Assembly: GCF_003058465.1 (NCBI RefSeq)
Contig: NZ_CP028901.1
Coordinates: forward strand, 3,658,001 to 3,722,000
Source of the DNA: Orrella marina
GTDB lineage: Bacteria > Pseudomonadota > Gammaproteobacteria > Burkholderiales > Burkholderiaceae_B
Direction: 5' to 3'
Length of the DNA: 64,000 nucleotides
Shown: piece after piece, positions 9,601 to 17,791 of the stretch
Position numbering within the stretch: position 1 is the first letter of the stretch
Layout: every line of letters begins with the position of its first letter
The notes under the pieces: generated by a model
The model's input: the letters and a program-made list of their open reading frames with translations, nothing else
Told to the model about the DNA's origin: nothing
Databases searched by the model: none
Position numbers and translations under genes: made by a program

Positions 9601-10003
9601 TGAGCACGAGCACTATTCGGACTCGGGTGGCAAGTCCGGTGGCCAGAAAGAAAAGCTCGCCTACACGATTCTCGCTGCCAGTCTTGCCTATCAGTTTGGG
9701 CTGGAGTGGGGCGCCGTGCGATCGCGATCGTTCAGGTTCGTGGTCATTGACGAGGCATTTGGCCGAGGCTCGGATGAGTCTGCTCAATATGGACTCAAGC
9801 TCTTCAAACAACTCAACCTGCAGTTGCTGATCGTGACGCCGTTGCAGAAGATTCACATCATTGAACCTTTCGTGTCGAATGTCGGGTTTGTACACAATCC
9901 AGATGGCCAGGCCTCTGCACTGAGAAACCTGACCATCGAGGAGTATCAGAATCAGAAGAGCCAGTTACGGGCATCGGCTCTCTCTTCTGCCGGGCAGCCT
10001 TGA
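6602..10003 (+). CDS. jetC: Wadjet subunit JetC, SMC-like ATPase
   Basis: 1133-residue SMC/MukB-like ATPase. Walker A is GDIGSGKST at residues 51-59; two long coiled-coil blocks (about 280-460 and 640-780) flank a globular hinge (about 500-640); near the C-terminus lie the ABC signature-like SGGQKEK (about 1012-1018) and Walker B FVVIDEAF (about 1046-1053). This is the DNA-translocating motor that extrudes loops of small circular DNA. The ATG at 6602 sits in the overlap ATGAATGA with the jetB stop and has GGGAG upstream; an ATG at 6575 is also in frame but lies inside jetB without better support. All ATPase motifs look intact, so the motor should be active. Confidence 0.94.
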   Translation: MNDLMPGMLDFLGDDTLSGFRLRRLEVLNWGTFDQRVWTLQLDGRNGLLTGDIGSGKSTLVDAITTLLVPAQRVAYNKAAGADNKERSLRSYVMGYYKSERNETTGAARPVSLRGLGSYSVILGVFHNAGYDQTITLAHVYWMKEPSGQPDRFYVTAEKDLTITKDFAGFGSDMTALRKRLRDAGMDVHQTFPPYTAWFKRRFGISSENDQALDLFHQTVSMKSIGNLTDFVRSHMLESLDVQTSIESLIEHFDDLNRAHEAVLKAQKQVEMLTPLVTDAQRHDAVQSEVTRLRECRDALQGYFATVKLTLSEARLVQLGEDIVEQSAQIETVERQRETLLIQIDELKQAISENGGDRLARLAAEIRTLEPTRDARKAKSARYAELAAVLGEAPATERGRFEAQRVKFGQWRTEIEGQDADFQNRLTELGVMMRQDKLEHDQLDDEISSLKRRRSNIDVRQVQIRQALCEALKLNEDQMPFVGELIQVREQERDWEGAAERLLRGFGLSMLVPDEHYRKVVEWIDRNSLRGRFVYFHVRARQPAALPELHRDSLVRKLSVKPDSGFYDWLERELAYRFDVACCETQEQFRRESRAITQAGQIKDPSGRHEKDDRHRIDDRGRYVLGWSNQAKIAALQAKMDLLETRMADTGSAISQADQQRRALQGRLDALTRLDEFVSFDELDWAEIATRIATLEEERVTLERASDALRSMNERLNQTQARQATLETRLQAMRDKRARVQQRQADCEELRERTRSLIESCPVPSGMDMALSEITAQAIPDKAVTLDNCDGCEQEVRGWLQTRIDQEDQKLRRLAERIIKAMASFKDAFKLETADFDASLAAAYEYENLLNRLNHDDLPRFASRFKELLNVNTINEIASFNAKLAGKRETIKERIALINRSLAEIDYNTGRYIVLESQPTADAEIRTFQQELRSCTEGSVTGSEDEQYSEAKFLQVKAVIDRFRGREGLTEHDRRWTAKVTDVRNWFLFAASERWREDGSEHEHYSDSGGKSGGQKEKLAYTILAASLAYQFGLEWGAVRSRSFRFVVIDEAFGRGSDESAQYGLKLFKQLNLQLLIVTPLQKIHIIEPFVSNVGFVHNPDGQASALRNLTIEEYQNQKSQLRASALSSAGQP

Positions 10004-10075
10004 CCGTCTTGGTGCGAGTGGCTCATGCCGAGCCTTGGCCGCAGCCCGGTAGTTGTTTTGGCAAGGTGGTGAGAT

Positions 10076-11305
10076 GTGAGTGAGAAACTGTGGAGTGGGC
10101 CAGAAGACATCAGACGACAGTTGATGCGGCGATGGGATCGGGGTGATCTGCTACGTGACTGCCTTGGCGACACCCTGGCTGATGATGTGTCTGACGAATC
10201 ATCCGTCACTGAACGATTCCCGCTTCGTGTTCCGCTCAAGGGGCCTCGCGCCTCGAATATCACGGAGAACTTTCAGGGGGTCAGAAACTGGGTGACCAGA
10301 CTGACGGGCACGACCGCGCCCATCCGGATTGAATGGGCTGAGGTGCGCAATCGAGTGCAGGGCAGTCAGCGGCTGCCGGTTGCAGTCTGGATCGACTCGC
10401 TGGAGCAGGCATTGCGCTGGCTTGGCAAGGAGCGTGAGGCAGCAAGGTTTAAAGAACTTGTCCATCTGACTCAACACCAGATTCCGGCTCTCACTGCCTG
10501 GATGCGTCGTCATCCATTGCGGGTGCTGGACCTGGCACAGGACTGGGTCCGACTGTTATCTGTCGTCCAATGGTTGCACGAGCATCCGCGCCCGGCTATC
10601 TACCTGAGGCAGGTCGACATAGCGGGGGTTCATACCAAGTTTCTGGAAGCTCATCGTTCGGTGCTGATCGAGCTTCTGGATATCGTTTTGTCTCCCGCCC
10701 AGATTGATATCGCGCAGACGGGTGTTGGCCGGTTCGCGAGTCGCTATGGCTTTCGAGAAAAGCCGGTCCGGATTCGTTTTCGGGTCCTGGACCCGGGCAT
10801 GGAAATGTTTCCGGGTATCAAGAGCCCGGACGTCACGCTCGATGCCGGGAGTTTCGCAAGACTGCGTCTCGATCTTCAAAGAGTGATCATCACAGAAAAC
10901 GAAGTCAACTTTCTGGCGCTACCCGCTATGCCTGCAACGTTGGCGATGTTCGGGTCGGGATACGGGTGGGAGTCGCTTGCAGAAGTTGAATGGCTTCATG
11001 AATGCGTGATGGACTACTGGGGTGATGTTGATACACACGGTTTTGCGATTCTGGACCGATTGCGGGCATTCTGTCCTCATGTCCGCTCCGTGTTGATGGA
11101 CCGGGATACGCTCATGGCTCACAAGCCATACTGGGTTCAGGAACCGAGGCCATTTTTGGCTGATCTGCATCGGCTCACGCGAGATGAGCTCGCACTATTT
11201 GATGATCTTCGCGACAATCGACTTGGGCAGTCGGTGCGGCTCGAACAAGAACTGGTCGGCTACGAATGGGCTCAGATACGACTGATGGGCCGTTCGCCGG
11301 GGTAA
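10076..11305 (+). CDS. jetD: Wadjet subunit JetD, topoisomerase-VI-like nuclease (DUF3322/DUF2220)
   Basis: 409 residues. The N-terminal half fits DUF3322 (winged-helix/arm region) and the C-terminal half fits DUF2220, a Toprim-fold domain: ITENEVNFLALP supplies the first acidic residue and WGDVDTHGFAILDRLR the DxD motif. In Wadjet, JetD nicks or cleaves plasmid DNA after the JetABC motor stalls. Start is GTG at 10076, preceded by AAGGTGGTGAG; the gap from jetC is 72 bp. The acidic residues expected for metal binding are present, so the effector appears functional. Confidence 0.92.
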   Translation: MSEKLWSGPEDIRRQLMRRWDRGDLLRDCLGDTLADDVSDESSVTERFPLRVPLKGPRASNITENFQGVRNWVTRLTGTTAPIRIEWAEVRNRVQGSQRLPVAVWIDSLEQALRWLGKEREAARFKELVHLTQHQIPALTAWMRRHPLRVLDLAQDWVRLLSVVQWLHEHPRPAIYLRQVDIAGVHTKFLEAHRSVLIELLDIVLSPAQIDIAQTGVGRFASRYGFREKPVRIRFRVLDPGMEMFPGIKSPDVTLDAGSFARLRLDLQRVIITENEVNFLALPAMPATLAMFGSGYGWESLAEVEWLHECVMDYWGDVDTHGFAILDRLRAFCPHVRSVLMDRDTLMAHKPYWVQEPRPFLADLHRLTRDELALFDDLRDNRLGQSVRLEQELVGYEWAQIRLMGRSPG

Positions 11306-11515
11306 GCGATTGTTTTTCGGTCTTTAAGCAGGAGTGGATTGAGTTTTTTCCAGGCTGCTCATGATCGACAACGACAGGCACCACAACCGTCGCTGAACGC
11401 AGATTGTCGGGTTGTCCCTAGTCCGTTGAGCGCACAGCAATGTGGTCAGGACGTTTCCTTTGCGCTTAAGCTTTGTCGGAGCAAGAATCAGCTAAACGCA
11501 TTGAGGAGCACTGGC

Positions 11516-12736
11516 ATGGCAGGAATTTACGAAGGGATCAAGGTGCTGGATCTTTCCAGGGTCATTGCGGGACCCTTGTGCACCCAGATGCTCGGCGATG
11601 CCGGGGCCACTGTGTACAAGATCGAGCGACCGAACGAGGGGGATGACACCCGCAGGATGGGCCCGTTCCTGAAGTCGGATGATGAGTCTGCTGATCAGGA
11701 TAGAGCGACCACCTTTCTGGCCTACAACCGATCCAAACAGTCTGTCACGGTCGATATTGCTGATCCGGAAGGCGCAGAACTGGTTCGTGCACTGGCTACG
11801 AAATGCGACGTGTTTGTCGAGAATTTCAAGGCAGGTGGCCTCTCCAAGTATGGTCTGGATTATGAGAACATACGCAAGCTGAACCCTGGGATCATCTACT
11901 GCTCGATCAGTGGGTACGGTCAGAGCGGACCGTACGCCAAGCATGTCGCGTATGACTTTATCTTGCAGGGCATGGCGGGGCTGATGAGCACCTGCGGCCA
12001 GCCCGACGGAACTCCAGGCGCTGAACCCATGCGAACATCGATCCCGATTACCGACATTGTGACCGGCCTCTACGCCCACAGTGCCGTGGTGGGGGCGCTG
12101 TTTCATCGCTTGCGAACAGGGGAGGGTCAGTATATCGATACCTCGTTGCTTGACGCGTCTGTCTCCATGAACGGTCATCTGGCTGTGAGCTATCTGAATA
12201 CGGGTTTGGTGCCGGGGCGCGCTGGTAACTCCAATCCGATTGCAGCACCGTCGGAAGTGTTCGAATGCAGCGATGGACATCTGATTGTGGCTGCGGGTAA
12301 CGATCGACAGTTCAAGGCACTGTGTCAGGCGCTGGGATGTGCCACCCTCGCGTCTGACGTGCGATTCCGAACCAACGCTGCCCGTGTGGCCAACAGGTCG
12401 GCACTCAAGGAGTATCTGAGCACCATCATTTTGGTCAGAAAACGCGCGGAGCTTCTCAGGTCGTTCAGGTCCGCGGGTGTGCCCAGTGGCCCTATTAACA
12501 CCATGCAGGATGTGTTCAGTGATCCCCAGGTGCAACACAAGGGGCTGGACGTGCAATTGCCATATGGACCAGACAGTGAGGTTCACGTGTTGCGCAATCC
12601 GCTTCGCTTTAGCCAGGCGCCTGTTTCGCATCGGCCACCGCCCAGGCTCGGTGAACACACCGAGTCTGTTCTCGTCAATGAGCTGGGACTTACGACCGAA
12701 GCCGTTGCGGCGTTACGCGATCAGGGTGTCATATAA
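11516..12736 (+). CDS. CaiB/BaiF family (class III) CoA-transferase
   Basis: 406 residues with the full class III CoA-transferase pattern: KVLDLSRVIAGPLCTQMLGDAGA at the start, IKIERP-like VYKIERPNEGDDTR, NRSKQSVTVD, and the segment TSLLDASVSM, whose Asp (residue 213) aligns with the catalytic Asp that forms the glutamyl/aspartyl-CoA anhydride in formyl-CoA transferase. It moves CoA between carboxylic acids; the acid is unknown. The start at 11516 has GAGGAGC upstream. A longer in-frame extension to 11339 is non-conserved and rejected. It is 210 bp after jetD, so it is probably transcribed independently. Confidence 0.88.
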   Translation: MAGIYEGIKVLDLSRVIAGPLCTQMLGDAGATVYKIERPNEGDDTRRMGPFLKSDDESADQDRATTFLAYNRSKQSVTVDIADPEGAELVRALATKCDVFVENFKAGGLSKYGLDYENIRKLNPGIIYCSISGYGQSGPYAKHVAYDFILQGMAGLMSTCGQPDGTPGAEPMRTSIPITDIVTGLYAHSAVVGALFHRLRTGEGQYIDTSLLDASVSMNGHLAVSYLNTGLVPGRAGNSNPIAAPSEVFECSDGHLIVAAGNDRQFKALCQALGCATLASDVRFRTNAARVANRSALKEYLSTIILVRKRAELLRSFRSAGVPSGPINTMQDVFSDPQVQHKGLDVQLPYGPDSEVHVLRNPLRFSQAPVSHRPPPRLGEHTESVLVNELGLTTEAVAALRDQGVI

Positions 12737-12802
12737 ACGGCAGGGGCGGGGTCAGCTTTCGGGTCTGTCTGGTTTGCGTGTCCTGTGCCAAGTCTGGCTT
12801 TA

Positions 12803-12845
12803 GAATGAAGGAGTCCGAATGAAGGAATCCGAATGAAGGGGAGTC
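12803..12845 (+). repeat. Three tandem 14-bp units carrying overlapping micro-ORFs ahead of the YqaE gene
   Basis: GAATGAAGGAGTCC (12803-12816), GAATGAAGGAATCC (12817-12830) and GAATGAAGGGGAGTC (12831-12845) follow one another. The first two units each encode ATG-AAG-GAR-TCC-GAA-TGA (a pentapeptide MKESE), with the second micro-ORF starting inside the stop of the first. The third unit supplies the ribosome-binding site of the next gene. Confidence 0.7.
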
Positions 12846-12848
12846 TGC

Positions 12849-13052
12849 ATGCTGTATTTGCTGGCGATTTTGCTGCCGCCTCTGGCGGTGCTGTTTTGTG
12901 GGAAGCCGTTTCAGTTCATCCTGAACATCATCTTGACGCTTTGCCTTTTCATTCCAGGAGCGGTACACGCCATCCTGGTCGTAAACAGTCATCTGGCTGA
13001 CAAGCGATCCGAGCGGCTCGAACGGGCCATACGTGAAACGCGTCAGCTCTGA
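12849..13052 (+). CDS. YqaE/Pmp3 family small membrane protein
   Basis: 67 residues with two hydrophobic segments (about 2-20 and 26-47) and a charged C-terminal tail. The pattern LAILLPPLAVLFCGKPFQFILNIILTLCLFIPGAVHAILVV follows the Pmp3/YqaE consensus (a PPlav motif in helix 1, NilLtllg-like start of helix 2, PGiiHA). Members sit in the cytoplasmic membrane and respond to salt or membrane stress in other organisms. GAAGGGGAG ends 4 nt before the ATG. It appears to be a single-gene unit. Confidence 0.85.
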   Translation: MLYLLAILLPPLAVLFCGKPFQFILNIILTLCLFIPGAVHAILVVNSHLADKRSERLERAIRETRQL

Positions 13053-13291
13053 ATGTTCGGGACTCCTCGGGGCTGAACCCTTGCCGGGAAGTAAAGAATC
13101 AGGGCCCACGCAGTGAGTAGTGAGTCAGACTGGCATGTTCACCCATATTCCTTTTGGTAATAAATAAACCATGTGTAATTTCCGGTTGCCATGCAATTCT
13201 GATCTGTCAGTGCTAAATTCCTGTCGGTGCAACTGCTTGAGTGTGATGCACAATCTCGTCTTATCCTCAGACTATTCGATGGTTTCCTTCC

Positions 13292-14302
13292 TTGATTCAG
13301 CTAGAAAATATCCGTAAGTCTTACCTGAGTGCCGGGCGTGAGGTGGTGGCCCTGTCCGACATCAACCTGCGTATCGAACAGGGAGAGGTGTTTGGCATTA
13401 TTGGCCGATCAGGTGCGGGAAAGAGCACGCTGATACGCCTGTTGAACTTGCTCGAGCGGCCAACCACGGGCAGGGTGATTCTCAACGACCAGTGCATATC
13501 TGAGCTCGCCGAGCCGCAGCTGCGTGTGATACGGCAAAAGATTGGCATGGTGTTTCAGCACTTCAATCTGTTGCAGTCCAGGTCAGTTCTGGACAATGTC
13601 TGCTTCCCGCTCAAACTGGCAGGTATGAGCCGGCAGGCCCAGAAAAACCGGGCGCTGGAGGTGCTCGAGCTCGTCGGACTGGCGGACCATGCTGCCAAGT
13701 ATCCGCGCCAACTCTCGGGGGGTCAGCAGCAACGGGTGGGCATCGCCCGCGCGCTGGCCAATCGGCCTGACCTGTTGTTGTGCGATGAGGCGACCTCGGC
13801 GCTGGATCCCGAGACAACCCAGTCCATCTTGAAACTGCTGCGCGAGATCAATCAACGACTGGGGCTTACCATCGTGCTTATCACCCACAGTATGGATGTG
13901 ATCCGTCAGATCTGTCATCGCGTGGCGGTGATCGAGCGCGGTGTACTGGTTGAGAGTGGCGATGTGCTTGAGGTGTTTCTTCACCCGAAGGATGCAACCA
14001 CGCAAAGTTTGCTGGCGCAAAGTGGCAATGACACAGAAGGTTGGCGAGACATGGTGCGTACTACCCAGGGCAGGATCATGCGGCTGAGCTTTAAGGGAAA
14101 AACGGCGACCCAGCCATTGATCAGTCGCCTAAGCCGTGAGCTGAACCTGGATGTCAGTATCCTCCAGGGATCGGTCGGACAGATCAATGCGACCCCTTAT
14201 GGACAGCTGGTCATCCAGGCAGAGGGTGCGCCAGAGGAGCTGGCGCGACTGGAGTCGGCTATGAACGATCTCGGTATACAGCATGAGGAGTTGCACCCAT
14301 GA
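13292..14302 (+). CDS. metN: Methionine ABC transporter ATP-binding protein MetN
   Basis: 336 residues. ATPase domain with Walker A GRSGAGKST, Q-loop MVFQHFNLL, signature LSGGQQQR, Walker B LLLCDEATSALD and switch His in LITHS, followed by the C-terminal NIL domain (about 260-336), which is the methionine-sensing domain particular to MetN. Together with metI and metQ this makes an importer for methionine or its derivatives. The start is TTG at 13292 (sequence MIQLENIRKSY); a nearby ATG at 13279 is out of frame. Ends 4 nt into metI. Confidence 0.95.
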   Translation: MIQLENIRKSYLSAGREVVALSDINLRIEQGEVFGIIGRSGAGKSTLIRLLNLLERPTTGRVILNDQCISELAEPQLRVIRQKIGMVFQHFNLLQSRSVLDNVCFPLKLAGMSRQAQKNRALEVLELVGLADHAAKYPRQLSGGQQQRVGIARALANRPDLLLCDEATSALDPETTQSILKLLREINQRLGLTIVLITHSMDVIRQICHRVAVIERGVLVESGDVLEVFLHPKDATTQSLLAQSGNDTEGWRDMVRTTQGRIMRLSFKGKTATQPLISRLSRELNLDVSILQGSVGQINATPYGQLVIQAEGAPEELARLESAMNDLGIQHEELHP

Positions 14303-14964
14303 CGTGGGGTAATCTGGACTGGTTGATGATCTGGGACGCTACCCAGGACACGTTGCTGATGACAGGGGCGTCGCTGTTGTTTGCGGTCATCATCGGTTTG
14401 CCAATTGGTGTCATTCTGTTTCTGACCGGCCCGAAGCAGATGATGAGTAACGCCCCGGTCTATCAGTCGCTCTCCCTGGTGGTGAACGTGCTGCGTTCGA
14501 TCCCGTTTCTGATTCTTCTGATCGTCATGATCCCACTCACAAGAGTGCTGGCCGGAACATCACTGGGCGTGGCCGGTTCCATACCTCCGCTGGTTGTCAG
14601 CGCAGCACCATTTTTTGCGAGACTGGTTGAGAACGTGCTTAAGGAGCTGGATCCTGGGGTCAGCGAAGCCAGTCGGGCGATGGGGGCGAGTTCGACCCAG
14701 ACTGTCCTCATGGCGCTTTTGCCAGAGGCCCGCACTGGCATTGTTGCTGCGACTGTTGTGACTGCGATCATGCTGGTGGGGTATTCCGCCATGTCCGGTG
14801 TGATCGGCGGTGGCGGGCTCGGTGATCTGGCCGTCAGATTCGGATATCAGCGTTATCAAACAGACATTATGGTCGTGACCGTACTGATTCTGGTTGTGCT
14901 GGTGCAGTTGATGCAGGTGTTCGGTGACTGGCTGGTTGCCAGGCTTAACCACCGGATTGCCTGA
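14299..14964 (+). CDS. metI: Methionine ABC transporter permease MetI
   Basis: 221 residues, five to six hydrophobic segments, with the EAA loop typical of ABC permeases (EASRAMGASSTQTVLMALLPEA). The segment NVLRSIPFLILLI and the C-terminal GGGGLGDLAVRFGYQRYQTDIM block are characteristic of MetI. Its ATG overlaps the metN stop by 4 nt (ATGA), so the two are translationally coupled. It forms the membrane channel driven by MetN and fed by MetQ. Confidence 0.95.
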   Translation: MTWGNLDWLMIWDATQDTLLMTGASLLFAVIIGLPIGVILFLTGPKQMMSNAPVYQSLSLVVNVLRSIPFLILLIVMIPLTRVLAGTSLGVAGSIPPLVVSAAPFFARLVENVLKELDPGVSEASRAMGASSTQTVLMALLPEARTGIVAATVVTAIMLVGYSAMSGVIGGGGLGDLAVRFGYQRYQTDIMVVTVLILVVLVQLMQVFGDWLVARLNHRIA

Positions 14965-14983
14965 GTTTTTTAAAGGTGAAGGA

Positions 14984-15772
14984 ATGTTTATTAAAAAAGC
15001 TGTTTCAGTCGTTCTGTTTGGTTCATTGGGACTGGGTATTTCGCTGGCCCAGGCACAGTCCTTGAGTGTGGCCGCCACGCCTGTGCCACACGCAGAGCTG
15101 CTCGAGTTCGTGAAACCCGAGCTTGCCAGGCAAGGTGTGGACCTGGAGGTGAAGGTGTTCACTGACTATGTGCAGCCGAATCGTCAGGTGGCGGATGGCG
15201 CGATCGAAGCCAATTTCTTTCAACACAAACCGTATATGGATTCGTTCAACCAGCAGCACGGAACCAAGCTGGTTTCTGTCGGGCTGGTCCACGTCGAACC
15301 CTTTGGAGCCTATTCCAGCAAGATTAAAAGTCTCGATGAGCTCAAGGAAGGTGCACAAGTTGCCTTGCCGAATGATCCGTCTAATGGTGCCCGTGCATTG
15401 CTTTTGCTGCAGAAAGCGGGGCTGATCAAGCTCAAAGACCCGACCAATATACTGGCGACGTCTCGTGACATTGTCGAGAACCCCAGGAAACTGCGTTTCC
15501 GTGAGATCGAAGCGGCCAATCTGCCGCGTGTGCTGCCCGATGTTGATCTGGCACTGATCAACACCAACTATGCACTCGAAGCTGGTCTGAATCCATCTGT
15601 GGATGCTCTGGTGATCGAGGGTGTTGAATCTCCGTACGCCAACCTTGTGGCCGTCGTGCAAGGGAACGCAGACAACGCTGCTGTCAAGAAGCTGGTCGAT
15701 GCGTTGCAAAGTGATGCAGTGCGCCAGTTCATCAAGGACCAGTACAAAGGCACGATTGTTCCCGCGTTCTGA
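14984..15772 (+). CDS. metQ: Methionine-binding protein MetQ (NlpA family)
   Basis: 262 residues. The signal peptide MFIKKAVSVVLFGSLGLGISLAQAQ ends in AQA without a lipobox cysteine, so it should be cleaved by signal peptidase I and be soluble in the periplasm, unlike the lipoprotein form seen in enterobacteria. The mature part has the NlpA/MetQ pattern VAATPVPHAELLEF, DYVQPNRQVADGAIEANFFQH and NTNYALEAGL. The ATG at 14984 has AAAGGTGAAGGA upstream, 19 nt after the metI stop; an upstream in-frame start inside metI is rejected. Confidence 0.93.
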   Translation: MFIKKAVSVVLFGSLGLGISLAQAQSLSVAATPVPHAELLEFVKPELARQGVDLEVKVFTDYVQPNRQVADGAIEANFFQHKPYMDSFNQQHGTKLVSVGLVHVEPFGAYSSKIKSLDELKEGAQVALPNDPSNGARALLLLQKAGLIKLKDPTNILATSRDIVENPRKLRFREIEAANLPRVLPDVDLALINTNYALEAGLNPSVDALVIEGVESPYANLVAVVQGNADNAAVKKLVDALQSDAVRQFIKDQYKGTIVPAF

Positions 15773-15846
15773 TCACTGAACGTGAAGATGCGTAAAGGTG
15801 GATGAAGGGTTGAAGTCCTTGTCCATAAGCCAGTAAATCAGAAGCA

Positions 15847-15912
15847 TCGAGGTACAGAAAGACAAGAGCCACCATGAGTGTTCATGGTGGCTCTTGTCTT
15901 TCTGTACCTCGA
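15847..15912. terminator. Perfect 31-bp hairpin between convergent metNIQ and TRAP operons
   Basis: Arms 15847-15877 and 15882-15912 are exact reverse complements around a GTGT loop. The inner arm (GAGCCACCATGA and its complement) is flanked by AAAGACAA on the left and TTGTCTTT on the right, so each strand reads a GC-rich stem followed by a T-rich stretch. That is the arrangement of a bidirectional Rho-independent terminator, and it lies exactly where two convergent operons meet. The stem is much longer than usual. Confidence 0.85.
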
Positions 15913-15949
15913 GTCCTCGAAGGGCTGGATTCTCAGACTGGGATCCTGA

Positions 15950-17251
15950 TTATTGACGGATCGTATTCGGGAGCCAGGTGGCGATCTCCGGAAAGACGAT
16001 CAGCAGAACGGCCGCCAGGATCAGCAGCATGAAAAACGGGAAAGCAGCCTTTGCAACTTCCCAGAGGTTTCGGTCAGTGATCGATTGCAGAATGAACAGG
16101 TTGATCCCGACTGGTGGCGTGATTTGAGACATCTCGATTACCACAACCAGAAAGATACCGAACCAGACCGGATCAATGCCTGCTTGCTGGGTGATCGGCA
16201 TAATGACAGCGGCCGTGAGCACGACAATCGAAATCCCGTCCAGAAAGCAGCCCAGTACGACGAACAGCAGCGTCAGCGCAATCAGTAGCTCAAACTTGCT
16301 CAATCCCATTGAGCCAACCCAGGCAGACAGCTCACGCGGAATGCCTGTGAAACCCATTGCCGTGGAAAGGAATGCGGCACCTGCAAGAATGAAGGAAACC
16401 ATCACACTGGTCTTGGTTGCACCCAGTACGCTGTCGATGAAGCTCTGTTTGGTCAGGGAGCCAGTCACCAGTGCAATTGCCAGTGCGCCCACCACGCCGA
16501 CCGCAGCAGCCTCGGTCGCAGTGGCGACCCCGGCATAGATCGAACCGATGACTGCGATCATCAGCAGCACGATCGGCAGTAGCTTGGCGGTTTCGCGGAT
16601 GCGCTGCAGGATCGGGACCGATGGCTCTGGTGGCGGTGTTTTAGACGGGTTCAACAACGACCAGATCGCGAGGTATCCGGAAAACAGGATCATCAGCATG
16701 GCGCCAGGCAGTACACCTGCAATGAAAAGTCGCGTGATGGAGACATCGGCGGCAACGCCGTAAACGATCATGATGATCGAAGGCGGAATCAGAAACCCCA
16801 GAGTAGATGAGCCAGCCAGACTGCCAATGACAGTAGACTCGTGATATCCACGCTTGAGCAACTCCGGTACCGTGATGCGCCCAATGGTGGCGGTGGTGGC
16901 TGCTGACGAGCCGGAAACAGCTGCAAAAATACCGCAACTGACCACATTGATATGGATCAGGCGGCCCGGAAAGCGGGCCAGCCACGGGCTCAGACCTTCA
17001 AACATGTCTTGCGCCAGACGGGTTCGATACAGGATTTCACCCATCCAGATAAAGAGGGGCAGGGCAGTCAATGCCCAGCTTGAGCTTTGTCCCCAGATGA
17101 CGGTTGCCTGAATGGTGGCTGCCGGTGCGTGAGAGAACAAAAGCATGCTGATGAGCCCGACAGACATCAGGGTGACAGCAACCCAGACACCACTGGCCAG
17201 CAAAAACAGCATCATGACTGCGACGATCAGGCCGATTAAAGATACATCCAT
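15950..17251 (-). CDS. dctM: TRAP transporter large permease DctM
   Basis: 433 residues with about twelve hydrophobic segments and the DctM family blocks: WMGEILYRTRLAQDMFEGLSPW, GAVSGSSAATTATIGRITVPEL, a GSLAGSSTLGFLIPPSI re-entrant loop and FGIFLVVVIEMSQITPPVGINLF. It is the Na+-coupled transport subunit of a TRAP importer for small organic acids. It starts 5 nt after the dctQ stop. Last gene of the operon; it converges on metQ through the long hairpin. Substrate not predictable from sequence. Confidence 0.93.
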   Translation of the reverse strand: MDVSLIGLIVAVMMLFLLASGVWVAVTLMSVGLISMLLFSHAPAATIQATVIWGQSSSWALTALPLFIWMGEILYRTRLAQDMFEGLSPWLARFPGRLIHINVVSCGIFAAVSGSSAATTATIGRITVPELLKRGYHESTVIGSLAGSSTLGFLIPPSIIMIVYGVAADVSITRLFIAGVLPGAMLMILFSGYLAIWSLLNPSKTPPPEPSVPILQRIRETAKLLPIVLLMIAVIGSIYAGVATATEAAAVGVVGALAIALVTGSLTKQSFIDSVLGATKTSVMVSFILAGAAFLSTAMGFTGIPRELSAWVGSMGLSKFELLIALTLLFVVLGCFLDGISIVVLTAAVIMPITQQAGIDPVWFGIFLVVVIEMSQITPPVGINLFILQSITDRNLWEVAKAAFPFFMLLILAAVLLIVFPEIATWLPNTIRQ

Positions 17252-17256
17252 GGTAG

Positions 17257-17772
17257 TTAGTCCTCAGCCATCCGTTCCTGGTTTTTCTCGAAATTCGGTG
17301 TTTTGCCTGTCACGACCCGGATCAGATCCTCGAGTAGCGCCAGACAGAAAAGCACGACACCGATTCCCATGCTGATCTGGGGAATCCAGATGGGATACTT
17401 GATGATGCCGGTCGACACTTCGTTAAACAGCCAGCTTTCGTAGACCAGATAGATGGCGTTGTAGCTCCAGATGCTGATCATCGTCAGGGCAAACAGCAAG
17501 ACCAGAATCAACACGACGCGTTGCACGGGTTGCGACAGTTTGTCCGTGATGAGGGTGACCCGGATGTGTGATCCGGAACGAAAGGAGTAGGCCAGCCCCA
17601 GAAAACTGCTGGCAGCCAGTGAGTAGCCAGCAAACTCGTCGACAGACGGAATCTGGGTGTTCAGCATCCGCGCAATGATCTGTGCAACAACGAGAATGCC
17701 GATGAGTACGAGGAAGATACCGGCCAGGTACCCGCTCCAGGTAAACAGGCGATCCAGGACTTTACTTAACAT
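17257..17772 (-). CDS. dctQ: TRAP transporter small permease DctQ
   Basis: 171 residues with four hydrophobic segments, the usual DctQ topology, and the family motif pattern EFAGYSLAASSFLGLAYSFRSGSHIRV. It is the small membrane subunit that pairs with DctM. I start it at the ATG at 17772 (MLSKVLDRLF). A longer reading to 17832 would translate straight through a perfect 13-bp hairpin, so that extension is judged non-coding. Confidence 0.9.
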   Translation of the reverse strand: MLSKVLDRLFTWSGYLAGIFLVLIGILVVAQIIARMLNTQIPSVDEFAGYSLAASSFLGLAYSFRSGSHIRVTLITDKLSQPVQRVVLILVLLFALTMISIWSYNAIYLVYESWLFNEVSTGIIKYPIWIPQISMGIGVVLFCLALLEDLIRVVTGKTPNFEKNQERMAED

Positions 17773-17791
17773 GGGTAGATGCTTCTCAGAT

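Noticed and set aside
11339..11515. Longer N-terminus of the CoA-transferase
   Set aside because: The family begins at MAGIYEGIKVLDLS; a good ribosome-binding site precedes 11516.
11492..12658. 388-codon open frame antisense to the CoA-transferase
   Set aside because: Shadow of a clearly conserved gene; the product has no domain and is rich in His and Arg as expected from antisense reading.
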